DNA of 64,000 nucleotides, taken from assembly GCF_019890725.1 (NCBI RefSeq), contig NZ_JAINZZ010000039.1, positions 1 to 64,000 of the forward strand. Direction: 5' to 3'. How positions within the stretch are numbered: the first letter of the stretch is position 1; every line of letters starts with the position of its first letter. Below, one piece after another: positions 24,483-32,910 of the stretch. This DNA comes from Actinacidiphila acidipaludis. GTDB lineage: Bacteria > Actinomycetota > Actinomycetes > Streptomycetales > Streptomycetaceae. The notes under the pieces are model-generated. The model saw nothing but the letters and a program-made list of their open reading frames with translations, did not search any database and was not told the origin of the DNA. The position numbers were made by a program, and so were the translations under genes.

Positions 24483-25520
24483 TCAGGCGCGGGCGGCCGT
24501 CAGCTCCGCGGCCACCAGCTCCGCGAGCTGCACCGCGTTGAGCGCCGCGCCCTTGCGCAGGTTGTCGTTGGAGACGAAGAGCGCGAGGCCGTTGTCGACC
24601 GTCTCGTCGACCCGGATGCGGCCGACGTACGACGGGTCCTTGCCGGCGGCCTGCAGCGGGGTGGGGATCTCCGAGATCTCCACGCCGGGCGCGTCGGCCA
24701 GCAGCTCGTAGGCCCGCTCGACGCTGATCGGCCGGGCGAACCGGACGTTGAGCTGCAGCGAGTGCCCGGAGAAGACCGGCACACGGACGCAGGTGCCGGA
24801 GACCTTCAGCTCCGGGATCTCCAGGATCTTGCGGGACTCGTTGCGGAGCTTCTGCTCCTCGTCGGTCTCGAAGCTGCCGTCGTCCACCAGGTTCCCGGCC
24901 AGCGGCACCACGTTGTAGGCGATGGGGCGCTTGTAGACGGCGGGCTCGGGGAACGCCACGGCGTCACCGTCGAAGGTGAGGCGGTCGGCACTCTCGGTGA
25001 CCTTGGACGCCTGCCCGTGCAGCTCGGCGACGCCGGCCAGCCCGGACCCGGAGACCGCCTGGTAGGTGGTGGCGACCAGCGCGACCAGTTCCGCCTCGTC
25101 GTGCAGCGGGCGCAGCACCGGCATCGCGGCCATCGTGGTGCAGTTCGGGTTGGCGATGATGCCCTTGGGGCGGTCGGCGAGCGCGTGCGGGTTGACCTCG
25201 GAGACGACCAGCGGCACGTCGGGGTCGCGGCGCCACGCGGAGGAGTTGTCGATCACGACCGCGCCCTGGGCCGCCACCTTTTCCGCGAGGTCGCGGGAGG
25301 TGCCGCCGCCGGCGGAGAAGATCACGATGTCCAGGCCCGAGTAGTCCGCGGTGGCGGCGTCCTCGACGACGACCTCGCCGTCCGCCCACGGCAGCGACTT
25401 GCCCGCCGACCGGGCCGAGGCGAACAGCCGCAGCTGCGTCACCGGGAATTTCCGCTCGGCCAGCACGCTGCGCACGACCCCGCCGACCTGTCCGGTCGCT
25501 CCGACGATTCCGATCCTCAT
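24483..25520 (-). CDS. asd: Aspartate-semialdehyde dehydrogenase
   Basis: Asd reduces beta-aspartyl phosphate to aspartate semialdehyde with NADPH, the branch point to lysine/diaminopimelate, threonine and methionine. The 345-residue protein has the NADP-binding start R-I-G-I-V-G-A-T-G-Q-V-G, the active-site cysteine in N-P-N-C-T-T-M-A, the Y-Q-A-V-S-G-S-G-L-A-G loop, and the C-terminal dimerisation residues V-R-V-P-V-F-S-G-H-S. GGAGAGAG precedes the ATG. It lies 109 nt downstream of a dapA-like gene on the same strand, whose family uses its product. Confidence 0.95.
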   Translation of the reverse strand: MRIGIVGATGQVGGVVRSVLAERKFPVTQLRLFASARSAGKSLPWADGEVVVEDAATADYSGLDIVIFSAGGGTSRDLAEKVAAQGAVVIDNSSAWRRDPDVPLVVSEVNPHALADRPKGIIANPNCTTMAAMPVLRPLHDEAELVALVATTYQAVSGSGLAGVAELHGQASKVTESADRLTFDGDAVAFPEPAVYKRPIAYNVVPLAGNLVDDGSFETDEEQKLRNESRKILEIPELKVSGTCVRVPVFSGHSLQLNVRFARPISVERAYELLADAPGVEISEIPTPLQAAGKDPSYVGRIRVDETVDNGLALFVSNDNLRKGAALNAVQLAELVAAELTAARA

Positions 25521-25629
25521 GCGGTCTCTCTCCGATCTGGTGGTGCGCTCCCGGCGGCTGGGGTCCAGGTCCGGGCCGTCGCCGCCGCTTCGAGTATCCC
25601 CCGGCCCGAGAGGGGGGCGGTGCGGGATT

Positions 25630-26565
25630 TCATCTGCCGAGACGCGCGGCCACCGCGTGCCGGGTGGTCCCGGCGGGCGGTTCCACTGGCGCGGACTGCT
25701 CCAGCGCGGTGAGCAGGGCGAGGGCGGCGTCGCGCACCTCGCCGGCGGCGGGCAGCAGCGGCAGCCGGACGTCCGGCGTCGGGATGCGGCCGCGGGCGTG
25801 CAGCACGGCCTTGATCACCGTCGGGTTCGGCTCCCGGAAGAGCCCCGCGGCCAGCGCGGCCAGCCGGTGACCGAGGTCACGGTCGCCGGTCGCGGCCAGC
25901 TCCGCCCAGCGGCCGGTGGCCAGGTGCGCGGAGGCCAGGATGCCGCCGTCGGCGCCCAGGGCCAGCAGGGCGGGCGCGAACACGTCGTCCCCGGCGAGCA
26001 CCTCGAAGCCGGCGGGCCGGTCGGCGAGCAGGGCGACGAGCTCGGCGTCCACCACGCCGGTGGAGTACTTCATGCCCGCCACGCCCGGGATCGCGGCCAG
26101 CTCGCGAAGCGCGGCCGTGCTCAGCGGCTGACCGGTGCGGAAGGACACGTGGTAGGCCAGCAGCGGCACGGGCGCGGTCGCGGCCAGCTCGCGGAAGTGG
26201 GCGAGGACGCCCTGTTCGCCCGGACGGGTGAAGGACGGGACGGTGACCAGGGCGGCGTCGGGCCGGATCGGCAGCGCGGCGAGGGCGGCCAGCTCGCGTG
26301 CGGCCCGCCGGGTGGCGTTCGCGCCCACGCCGACGACGAAACGGGCGCCGCGCTCGCGGCAGACCCGGCCGACCGTGCCGGCCGCGGCGACGCGCTCGTC
26401 GTCGTCCAGGGCGGCCGCCTCCGCGGTGGTGCCCAGGGCGACAAGACCGGTGGCGCCGTCGTCGAGCACCTGGTGCCCGAGCGCCTCCAGCGCGGCGGTG
26501 TCCACCTGCCCGGCCGGCCCGAAGGGGGTGATCAGCGGTACGTGGATCATGTCTGTGAGTGTCAC
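25630..26565 (-). CDS. Dihydrodipicolinate synthase family protein (DapA-like)
   Basis: A 311-residue class I aldolase barrel. The Schiff-base lysine is in A-G-M-K-Y-S-T-G and the catalytic Tyr in L-L-A-Y-H-V-S. The pyruvate-binding loop is G-T-T-A-E rather than the canonical G-T-T-G-E, and Y-H-V-S replaces Y-N-V-P, so it may use another aldehyde. Adjacency to asd points to condensation of aspartate semialdehyde with pyruvate, but the changes leave NAL/KDG-type aldolase roles open. The GTG at 26565 is the first start; ATG 26550 (MIHVPLITPFGPAG) is equally reasonable. Confidence 0.85.
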   Translation of the reverse strand: MTLTDMIHVPLITPFGPAGQVDTAALEALGHQVLDDGATGLVALGTTAEAAALDDDERVAAAGTVGRVCRERGARFVVGVGANATRRAARELAALAALPIRPDAALVTVPSFTRPGEQGVLAHFRELAATAPVPLLAYHVSFRTGQPLSTAALRELAAIPGVAGMKYSTGVVDAELVALLADRPAGFEVLAGDDVFAPALLALGADGGILASAHLATGRWAELAATGDRDLGHRLAALAAGLFREPNPTVIKAVLHARGRIPTPDVRLPLLPAAGEVRDAALALLTALEQSAPVEPPAGTTRHAVAARLGR

Positions 26566-26634
26566 CCGGGCACTCGCGGAAGGTCCAGTTAAATGTCGTG
26601 CACGGCACTCTTAAGCAGCTCTACTCTGCGGGCC

Positions 26635-27045
26635 ATGTACGAGATATCCGCGGACCCGGCCCGCCTCGACGTCCCCCGCATCCACGCCTGGCTGTCCACC
26701 GACGCGTACTGGGCGCTCGGCCGCACGCTGGCCAAGCAGGAGTCCGCGATCGCGGGATCGCTGAACTTCGGCGCGTACCACGTGGAGACCGGGGAGCAGC
26801 ACGCGTACGCCCGGGTCGTCACCGACCGCGCGACCTTCGCCTGGCTCTGCGACGTCTACGTGGCGCCCGCCGCCCGCGGCCAGGGCCTCGGCACCTCCCT
26901 GGTCGCCGCGGCCCGCGACCACCTCACGCCCTATGGCCTGCGCCGCATTCTGCTGGCCACGCACGACGCGCACGGGGTCTACGCCCGGCTCGGCTTCGAG
27001 CCGCTGGCCGACCCCGCGAAGTGGATGGCGTTGGGCCTGCAATGA
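26635..27045 (+). CDS. GNAT family N-acetyltransferase
   Basis: A compact 136-residue acetyltransferase with F-A-W-L-C-D-V-Y-V-A-P-A-A-R-G-Q-G-L-G-T-S-L-V holding the acetyl-CoA motif R-G-Q-G-L-G-T, and the closing G-V-Y-A-R-L-G-F-E-P-L. Substrate unknown. ATG 26635 lies 7 nt after TACTCT, so it is probably leaderless. The frame is open for 14 codons upstream without support. It is divergent from the dapA-like gene. Confidence 0.88.
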   Translation: MYEISADPARLDVPRIHAWLSTDAYWALGRTLAKQESAIAGSLNFGAYHVETGEQHAYARVVTDRATFAWLCDVYVAPAARGQGLGTSLVAAARDHLTPYGLRRILLATHDAHGVYARLGFEPLADPAKWMALGLQ

Positions 27046-27063
27046 CCGGCTCCGCCGGATGGT

Positions 27064-27792
27064 TCAGGGTTCGTCGTGCCGGGTCGCCCAGAGCAGAGGA
27101 GCCATCCCGATGACACCGTCGGGAACGTGCGCCGCGGCTCGCAGCGACCGGGCCGCCTCTTCGTGACGCGCGTAGCCCAGAAACGGCACGCCCGCCTCCG
27201 CCGCTGCCAGAGCGTCCATGACCGAGTCACCGATCATCAGGCATTCGTTCGGCAGGACGCCGAGCTTCTCGATGGCACGCTCCAGGCAGTGCGGATGCGG
27301 CTTCATCAACTGCGGACTCTCCGGAACACGGCCGAAGACCCGATCGCCGAAGCACTCTTCCAGGTCGTGCGCCGCCAGATAGGCCTCCACCGCGCGCGGT
27401 GCGTTGTTGCTGGTGATCGCCAGTCGGCAACCACGCTTCTTCATTCGCCTGACGAACTGGTCCGCTCCCGGTGTGGGGTCGGCCTTCGACGCCGCCTTTT
27501 CCTCCTCAGCGGCAGTCAACTCCTCGAGGACAGCGGCCACTCCGCTCGGCAGTTGTGACCGCAATATGCCGAGAGGGTCGTGGGTTCCCCGCCACTTCGC
27601 AGCCTCGGCGGGCAGCCCGAGGGCAACGAGCTGGTGGCACAGAGTGACCACGACGTCGGTCGCCGAATGCTGTGCGAAGAGTCCGCAGAGAGGGCCGTCG
27701 AAGTCCCAGAGCAGGCAGGACGCGTCCCGGAGCAGTTCCCCCGGCTCAGCCCCCCACCACCTGCCGCTCAACTCGGTGTACTCAGAAGTCAC
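27064..27792 (-). CDS. HAD family hydrolase
   Basis: A 242-residue phosphatase-fold protein with the four HAD motifs: nucleophile region L-L-W-D-F-D-G-P-L-C, motif II A-I-T-S-N-N-A-P-R-A, the lysine in L-M-K-P-H-P, and motif IV M-I-G-D-S-V-M-D-A-L. The helical cap domain places it with phosphoglycolate-phosphatase-like HADs. It ends the minus-strand GntR-kinase-HAD block, 49 nt after the kinase gene. GTG 27792 has no clear ribosome site. Base composition here is visibly less GC-rich than in flanking genes. Substrate unknown. Confidence 0.8.
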   Translation of the reverse strand: MTSEYTELSGRWWGAEPGELLRDASCLLWDFDGPLCGLFAQHSATDVVVTLCHQLVALGLPAEAAKWRGTHDPLGILRSQLPSGVAAVLEELTAAEEEKAASKADPTPGADQFVRRMKKRGCRLAITSNNAPRAVEAYLAAHDLEECFGDRVFGRVPESPQLMKPHPHCLERAIEKLGVLPNECLMIGDSVMDALAAAEAGVPFLGYARHEEAARSLRAAAHVPDGVIGMAPLLWATRHDEP

Positions 27793-27841
27793 TTGACGAG
27801 TGTCACGGGCCGGGCTGCCTATGGCCAGAGCCCCGCCTCCG

Positions 27842-29053
27842 CTACACGTCCTCAGTGCGCTGCAGAAACGCCTGCAGGGCCATCTCCACCGCGGCCGGCG
27901 GCTGGGTTTTGTCCACTTCCAGGTGCGGCTGCGCAGCCTCCAGCGCCCGGCGCACGACAGCCGCGGCCCCTCGAAGCCTGGCGACTGGCGCAGCAGGTCG
28001 ATCCCCGGACCGGTGGCCCGCCGGCGCTCCCTCCGCCATCCCTTCTCCATCTTCGCGGGCGGCTGTGGACAGCCGGGCGACGGTGCGCAGCACATCCGTG
28101 CACAGGGACTGGACGCGCTTGAACGCACGATAGTGCGGCAGGTCCTCGCGGGCTCCTGCGGCGGCCTCCGCACCCACGGCGCGCTCCCAGCGGGAGATGA
28201 CGTCCGCCTCCTGGTCGGAGGGGTAACCCATGAGGTGCAGGTGGGTCGCGAGGTCGTACAACGGGTCGCCGACCAGGGCCAGTTCCCAGTCGATGGTCCA
28301 CAGCACACCCGCACGATCGACCACGAAGTTCTTCTTGTGCAGGTCCCCGTGGAGCAGTTTGCGCGGCCGGTCGGTCAGCTCCGGTCGCCGTTCGGCGAAG
28401 GCCGCGAGTTTGTCCGAGGGCACACCCAGATCGGCCAGCAGGTCGTCCATGTCCCGGCGCCGCTGCTCATAGGCATGGTTGAAGGTGAAGTGCTTGAGAC
28501 GACCGAGGAACTGGGTCGACCCACCCTGCTCGGGCCAGGACGCCAGATCGCACCCCGCACAGCCCTCGACTGCCGGGCTGCCGTGACCGACCAAGGAACC
28601 GGCGTCGACGGAGGCGAGCGTCCCGAACAACTCCTCGATCTGCCGCACGTACCGGTCCGCGATCCGGCCGGGACGGCGGCTGCGGACCTTGTCCAGCGTG
28701 ACGCCCTCGATGAACTGGATCAGGCCGATCCTCCGCACCGGGGATGCCTCGTCCTGGACCCGCTGCTCGCAGACCCGCGGGACATGGCGGAACGTGTCGC
28801 CGAAACCGTCCCGGAGCAGGCGCAGCACGTACTCCTCGGAGGGGAACCAGCGCATGTCGTACCAGAACACGCCGTCGCGCGGCTCCCGCAGCTTGAGCCA
28901 CGGGAATTGCCCGGCGAGCACGGACGCACGGTCGACCCGCACAGCGAAGGTCTGATGATGATTGCCCTTGAGTGGGCCCTCCACCCGATCCGCACCCATG
29001 ACCGCCGCCGACACTTGGTCAGCGGTGCCTCGTCCGGTCGCCGTCGCGGTCAA
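27842..29053 (-). CDS. Aminoglycoside phosphotransferase/choline kinase-family protein
   Basis: A 403-residue protein-kinase-like small-molecule kinase. The catalytic loop is L-L-H-G-D-L-H-K-K-N-F-V-V and the metal-binding DFG equivalent is T-I-D-W-E-L-A, followed by G-D-P-L-Y-D-L-A-T-H. The C-terminal third is a helical extension rich in Ala and Arg. A TTG start at 29053, preceded by AGAAGAGG, is the likely beginning. It lies between a GntR regulator and an HAD phosphatase, suggesting phosphorylation and dephosphorylation of a shared sugar or amino-alcohol. Antibiotic resistance is not implied. Confidence 0.78.
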   Translation of the reverse strand: MTATATGRGTADQVSAAVMGADRVEGPLKGNHHQTFAVRVDRASVLAGQFPWLKLREPRDGVFWYDMRWFPSEEYVLRLLRDGFGDTFRHVPRVCEQRVQDEASPVRRIGLIQFIEGVTLDKVRSRRPGRIADRYVRQIEELFGTLASVDAGSLVGHGSPAVEGCAGCDLASWPEQGGSTQFLGRLKHFTFNHAYEQRRRDMDDLLADLGVPSDKLAAFAERRPELTDRPRKLLHGDLHKKNFVVDRAGVLWTIDWELALVGDPLYDLATHLHLMGYPSDQEADVISRWERAVGAEAAAGAREDLPHYRAFKRVQSLCTDVLRTVARLSTAAREDGEGMAEGAPAGHRSGDRPAAPVARLRGAAAVVRRALEAAQPHLEVDKTQPPAAVEMALQAFLQRTEDV

Positions 29054-29206
29054 GGTGCCTCTTCTGCTCTTCGTGGGCCGACGTCACTCCGAAAGGGATC
29101 ACAATAGGCCGCCTGAGGCCCTCTCCCGGCCCGGTGTCACCTTCCGGCACATGCTTGTAACCCGGACAGGTGAGGGTGGCCCGCCGGCCCCGGCTCCTTC
29201 CGGGGA

Positions 29207-30100
29207 TCAGCCGAACAGTGGCCGGCTGATCGTGGACCAGAGAGAGTCGAACCAGCCCTGGCTCTCTGCGAAGAAGCGCGACACGAGACTCTCAGGGTCT
29301 GCCGGATCGGCGCGAAACGGGAAGAGCACGGCGTCGAGCCCCAGGACGTCGTAGATCGTGCCCGAAAGCTTCCTGTACCTCACGTCCCGTTCAATCACCT
29401 GGTAGTAGCCGGTAAGGGCCGTCTTCCCGTTGAGGATGTACAGCTTGTGCAGGGGCGTGACCGGCAGCGCTTGCGTTTCCACGCTCAGATCGATGTCCGG
29501 CAGCAGATCGCGCACCTGGTTGAACGAGCTTTCGAGCGTGACCGCCTGTGCGCCCACAAGTTCTCGCAGTCGCGCCAGGGGCCACCGCTCGTCGCCTTCC
29601 ACCAGCCGGGGGATGGCCAGCTCGGCGTCCAGGGCGGGAAGCAGAACTCTCACGCGGATGGATGCCGGGCTCAACTCACCTCGCAGCACGCGGTTCAACG
29701 GCTGGGACAGGGCGCTGGTGAGGGTCTCGGACGACAGCGAGTACGCGTCGATCGTGATGTGCCGCGCTTCGAACGCCTCCGCGACCTCAGCTTCGAGGAC
29801 GGAGAGAGTCGGCCCCGGTATGTCATGCGTGGCCCGCGACGCCGGGACGGACCCCCGCCAGTCCAGCACCTCCGCGGAGCGGCCCCGCTGGTTGTCCAGG
29901 TAACCGTCTCTGCGCAGTTCGGTCAGAGCGCGCTGGACGGTGGGGCGGGAGACGTTGAAGCGCTTTTCCAACTGGGCCTGGGACGGGAGTCGTTCGCCCA
30001 CGCGGAAGACGCCGTCGTGGATCTCGCCCCGCAGCACATCCGCGATGTGCAGGTAGGGCGGCTGATCACCGTTGACGCCCGGGCGCTCTTCCTGGTTCAC
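29207..30100 (-). CDS. GntR family transcriptional regulator
   Basis: The 297-residue regulator has an N-terminal GntR winged helix (Y-L-H-I-A-D-V-L-R-G-E-I, then G-E-R-L-P-S-Q-A-Q-L-E-K-R-F-N-V-S-R-P-T-V-Q-R-A-L). The C-terminal ligand domain is not clearly FCD or UTRA type. The GTG start follows TAGCGT by 6 nt (leaderless pattern). Strong palindromes lie 45-100 nt upstream and are likely operators. It heads the kinase/HAD block and probably controls it and the divergent small membrane gene. Confidence 0.88.
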   Translation of the reverse strand: MNQEERPGVNGDQPPYLHIADVLRGEIHDGVFRVGERLPSQAQLEKRFNVSRPTVQRALTELRRDGYLDNQRGRSAEVLDWRGSVPASRATHDIPGPTLSVLEAEVAEAFEARHITIDAYSLSSETLTSALSQPLNRVLRGELSPASIRVRVLLPALDAELAIPRLVEGDERWPLARLRELVGAQAVTLESSFNQVRDLLPDIDLSVETQALPVTPLHKLYILNGKTALTGYYQVIERDVRYRKLSGTIYDVLGLDAVLFPFRADPADPESLVSRFFAESQGWFDSLWSTISRPLFG

Positions 30101-30144
30101 GCCACTACGCTACAACTTCCCGTCATCCAGCACTGCTTGCTTGA

Positions 30145-30236
30145 CCTGAGTTTACGGATCTCAGGCAACCGGGCACACCCTTGAATGAGGATACTCATTC
30201 AACTCGGCAGCAATCGCGGCAAGTTGAATGATCCAA
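30145..30236. promoter_or_regulatory. Operator candidates for the GntR regulator
   Basis: TTGAATGAG-GATA-CTCATTCAA (30181-30202) is a perfect palindrome with 9-bp arms. TTGAATGATCCAA (30224-30236) repeats its half-site, and CCTGAG/CTCAGG (30145-30150/30160-30165) is a second inverted repeat. All lie between the divergent GntR and small membrane-protein genes. Confidence 0.6.
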
Positions 30237-30343
30237 CCTCGCGGGGGTCGCACCTTCCCGTCCAAGGGCGTACGGGACGCACCGCAGCCACCCACCTTCA
30301 GCACGAAGCCATGAAGCAGGGCGCCACGAAGGAGGGATCGGTC

Positions 30344-30511
30344 ATGCTCGCTCTCAGCTTGTGTGCATACGCGTTCGAACAACTCATCCAGTGGCGGTAC
30401 GGGGCAGCCGGAATGGTCGCGGTCGGGCTCGTCACCTGGGGGCACAAGTCCCGCAACACCACCTGCACGGCCATCGGGCTCACCGCGCTGGCGCTGCTGC
30501 TCGCGCAGTGA
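30344..30511 (+). CDS. Small two-span membrane protein (55 aa)
   Basis: A 55-residue protein with hydrophobic stretches MLALSLCAYAFEQLI, YGAAGMVAVGLVTW and C-terminal TAIGLTALALLLAQ, joined by a basic loop (GHKSRNTT). An excellent ribosome site, AAGGAGGGA, stands 7 nt before ATG 30344 and decides the start over upstream candidates. It is divergent from the GntR gene and may share its operators. Function unknown. Confidence 0.65.
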   Translation: MLALSLCAYAFEQLIQWRYGAAGMVAVGLVTWGHKSRNTTCTAIGLTALALLLAQ

Positions 30512-30551
30512 ACCCGCCCGGCCCGGGCGCACCCACGGGTCGCGGCCCGGG

Positions 30552-31805
30552 TCAGAACACCTCGGGGCACCACGGCCTGCGGGCCGTACGGAACAGGGCG
30601 TCGGCCATCCGGACGGCGCCCGCGCGGTGTTCGGCCACCCGGCCGAGCGCCGCCAGCCGGGACGCCGACTCGTCGCCCAGGTACAGGCAACCCAAGTCCG
30701 CCACGTCCAAGCTCAGTTCAGGTGACTCGGTGCTGCTGGGCGTGCACTGCGCCGCCCCCGCCGCATCGGTCTCCAGCAGGTAGCGGCCGCCGCACAGCCC
30801 CGCCGGGTCCCGCACCTCCAGCACCAGGCGGCCGGCGGCTCCGCCGTAGGTCCGGGCGGACAGTGCGGCGGGCACGTCGAGGACCCGCAGCCACATGAAG
30901 TCCGCCAGCGTCTCCGTCCGCGCCGCCCGCGGGTCGCCCAGCAGCAGCGGGAGCACGTCGTCGGGGGCGCGGTGGCCGGTGTTGAGCTGCGTCACCCAGT
31001 CCAGCGAGAGCAGGAAGCGCCACAGCGCCTGCTCGGCGGCGGGGTTGGCGGCCAGCAACTGCCTGACCGTTGCGTCCACCCGCGGCAGCTTGCCCGGCCA
31101 GGGGTGGTCGATCGTGGTGTACGCCAGCAGGCCCTGGACCTCCCCGGCCGCGTCGCGATGCACCGCGAAGAACGGCTCGGTCCACGGCTGGGACGGGAAC
31201 GTCCGCTCGCCGGTGGCGACCTCCCACCAGCGGGCGTCGCGGCTGATGGCCCCGGGCGTCAGCGCCCGGACCCGCTCGTGCAGCCCCGGCCCGACCTTGC
31301 GGACCTCGACGACGTCCACCAGGTCGACCCGGCCGCCGTCGGTCGGCCCGGCATAGCGGTGGTCCACGGCCGCGCGGGGGATGTCGATCTCCCAGTCCGC
31401 CACCCAGGTCGCCGGGCCGAAGCCGAACCGCCCGTAGATCGGGTACTCCGCCGCGACGAGGATGGCCACCGCCTCACCACGCTCCCTGGCGTCGGCGAGG
31501 TCCGCGGCCATCAGCCGGCTGGCCAGGTCCCTGCGGCGGTGGGTCGCGGTGACGGAGACGTTGGTGATCGCCGACGCCGGGACGAACGCCCCGCCCGGCA
31601 CGGTCAGTTCGCGCGGCATGCTGCGGAAGGTGGCCACGCAGCGGCCCTGGTCGTAGGCGCCCCGGGTCCGCTGCAGGTCGAACGCGACGCGGCGTGCCGC
31701 CACTTCCTCGTCCGTCACCGACGGCGCCAGGTGGAATCCGGTGTGCAGGGCACGCACCCAGTCGGCGACGTCGGACTCGTCCAGCGTGCGGATCTCAAGG
31801 CTCAT
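30552..31805 (-). CDS. Eis-like GNAT N-acetyltransferase
   Basis: The 417-residue protein has the three-part architecture of Eis. An N-terminal GNAT domain (ITNVSVTATHRRRDLASRLM is the acetyl-CoA-binding region; PIYGRFGFGPAT) is followed by a second degenerate GNAT-like domain (QGLLAYTTIDHPW, VRQLLAANPAAEQALWRFLL) and an SCP2-like C terminus (RLVLEVRDPAGLCGGRYLLE). Eis of mycobacteria acetylates amines including aminoglycosides; the substrate here is unknown. The start ATG is 6 nt after TAGCGT, a leaderless pattern. Confidence 0.88.
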   Translation of the reverse strand: MSLEIRTLDESDVADWVRALHTGFHLAPSVTDEEVAARRVAFDLQRTRGAYDQGRCVATFRSMPRELTVPGGAFVPASAITNVSVTATHRRRDLASRLMAADLADARERGEAVAILVAAEYPIYGRFGFGPATWVADWEIDIPRAAVDHRYAGPTDGGRVDLVDVVEVRKVGPGLHERVRALTPGAISRDARWWEVATGERTFPSQPWTEPFFAVHRDAAGEVQGLLAYTTIDHPWPGKLPRVDATVRQLLAANPAAEQALWRFLLSLDWVTQLNTGHRAPDDVLPLLLGDPRAARTETLADFMWLRVLDVPAALSARTYGGAAGRLVLEVRDPAGLCGGRYLLETDAAGAAQCTPSSTESPELSLDVADLGCLYLGDESASRLAALGRVAEHRAGAVRMADALFRTARRPWCPEVF

Positions 31806-31928
31806 GCGGGCACGCTAGGTGAGGCCCCGGCCGCGCCGCACTCGATTATCGGCAGGCCGGGAAACCGCCGCCCACCCGCAGCCGCTCACCCGCCGGCCCT
31901 CACCCCGCCGGCCCTCACCCCGCGGCCG

Positions 31929-31974
31929 CTCACCCGCCGGCGAGCAGGTCGCTCACCCGTCGGCGAGCAGGTCC
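31929..31974. repeat. Tandem 23-bp duplication across the rsiG stop codon
   Basis: Two 23-bp units (31929-31951 and 31952-31974; 21 of 23 identical) duplicate the rsiG 3' end including its stop. Shorter CTCACCCCGCCGGC-type repeats continue leftwards to about 31886. Confidence 0.8.
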
Positions 31975-32684
31975 TCCACCCGGGCCTCGCCGTCGCGGTA
32001 GCGCCGGGTGATCTCGGCCGAGCAGCCGTCGACGGTCTGCTGCAGGGCGTGGCGGCGGCGCGAGACCTGCTGCTCGTGGCGGACCAGCCGGGCCATGGCC
32101 ACGTCCAGCTCCGGGTCGGTGCGCGCGTCGAGGTCGGACAGCTCGACCTCGGAGAGCATCTCCTCGGCGAGCGCCCGCACCCGTTCGGTGTGCGGGGTGC
32201 CGAGGGTGACATGGCGGGCCGAGGAGCGGATCCGGGAGGGCCCGTCGGCGAGGATCTCGGAGAGCCGGTCGACGACGGGGGCGTCGTCCTCGGCCAGCGG
32301 ATCGTCCGAGGTGCCGGGGGACGCGCCGCGGCGGCGCAGTTCGGCCTGGAGGATGTCGATCCGGCCGTGCAGCATGCGCCGCAGGTACGACAGGTCGGCC
32401 TCCTCCTGCTGGGCGTCGCGGCGCAGGGCGCGCAGGGCTGCGAGGTCGAGCACGGTGAGGTCGGGCATCGGGGTGTCCACGAGGGGGCTGCGGGGGGCGG
32501 GCGGGCGCAGGGGCCCGGGAACGTCGGCCTTCAGCATGCGATGGCCCTTCCTGGTGGGCGCCGCCGAAACGGCGTTCCTGGTACGCGCCGTCGAGACGGC
32601 GGCCGTCGGTCCGGCGGTGCCGGACGCCGCCGCTGGTCCTGGTGCGGCAGTGCCGGAAGTCTCTCCAGTGCCGGGTGTGGTCAT
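31953..32684 (-). CDS. rsiG: RsiG, c-di-GMP-dependent anti-sigma factor of WhiG
   Basis: RsiG binds c-di-GMP and sequesters the sporulation sigma factor WhiG. The protein is helical with two copies of the E-x3-S-x2-R-x3-Q-x3-D c-di-GMP motif. The second is perfect (EQQVSRRRHALQQTVD). The first reads EADLSYLRRMLHGRID, with His in place of Gln. The antiparallel coiled coil between them (VRALAEEMLSEVELSDLDAR) fits the family. Two starts are possible: ATG 32684 behind GAGGAGGGG (243 aa, used here) and ATG 32537 behind AGGAAGG (194 aa), which omits a Thr/Ala-rich extension. It is divergent from dtd. Confidence 0.85.
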   Translation of the reverse strand: MTTPGTGETSGTAAPGPAAASGTAGPTAAVSTARTRNAVSAAPTRKGHRMLKADVPGPLRPPAPRSPLVDTPMPDLTVLDLAALRALRRDAQQEEADLSYLRRMLHGRIDILQAELRRRGASPGTSDDPLAEDDAPVVDRLSEILADGPSRIRSSARHVTLGTPHTERVRALAEEMLSEVELSDLDARTDPELDVAMARLVRHEQQVSRRRHALQQTVDGCSAEITRRYRDGEARVEDLLADG

Positions 32685-32910
32685 ACCTGTCGTCCCCTCC
32701 TCGCCGAGGCCGCGCCGCGCTTCCTGGTCGTCGACGCGCCGCGACCCGCAATCGATGCTGCCACTTGCCGCTGACACGCCGCAGCGACATGGCACCCGAA
32801 CGGCCGTCGCAACAGTTGTGCGAGCCCGCCGACCGGGCGTACCGCGCCACCCAGTGCGCCCCCCACACCCGTGTGGGTGACGCGCCGGCCGGGCAGGCCA
32901 CAATGGCGGC

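Noticed and set aside
31886..31974. Short repeats considered as a CRISPR array
   Set aside because: Units are adjacent without unique spacers and of uneven length; they are tandem duplications.
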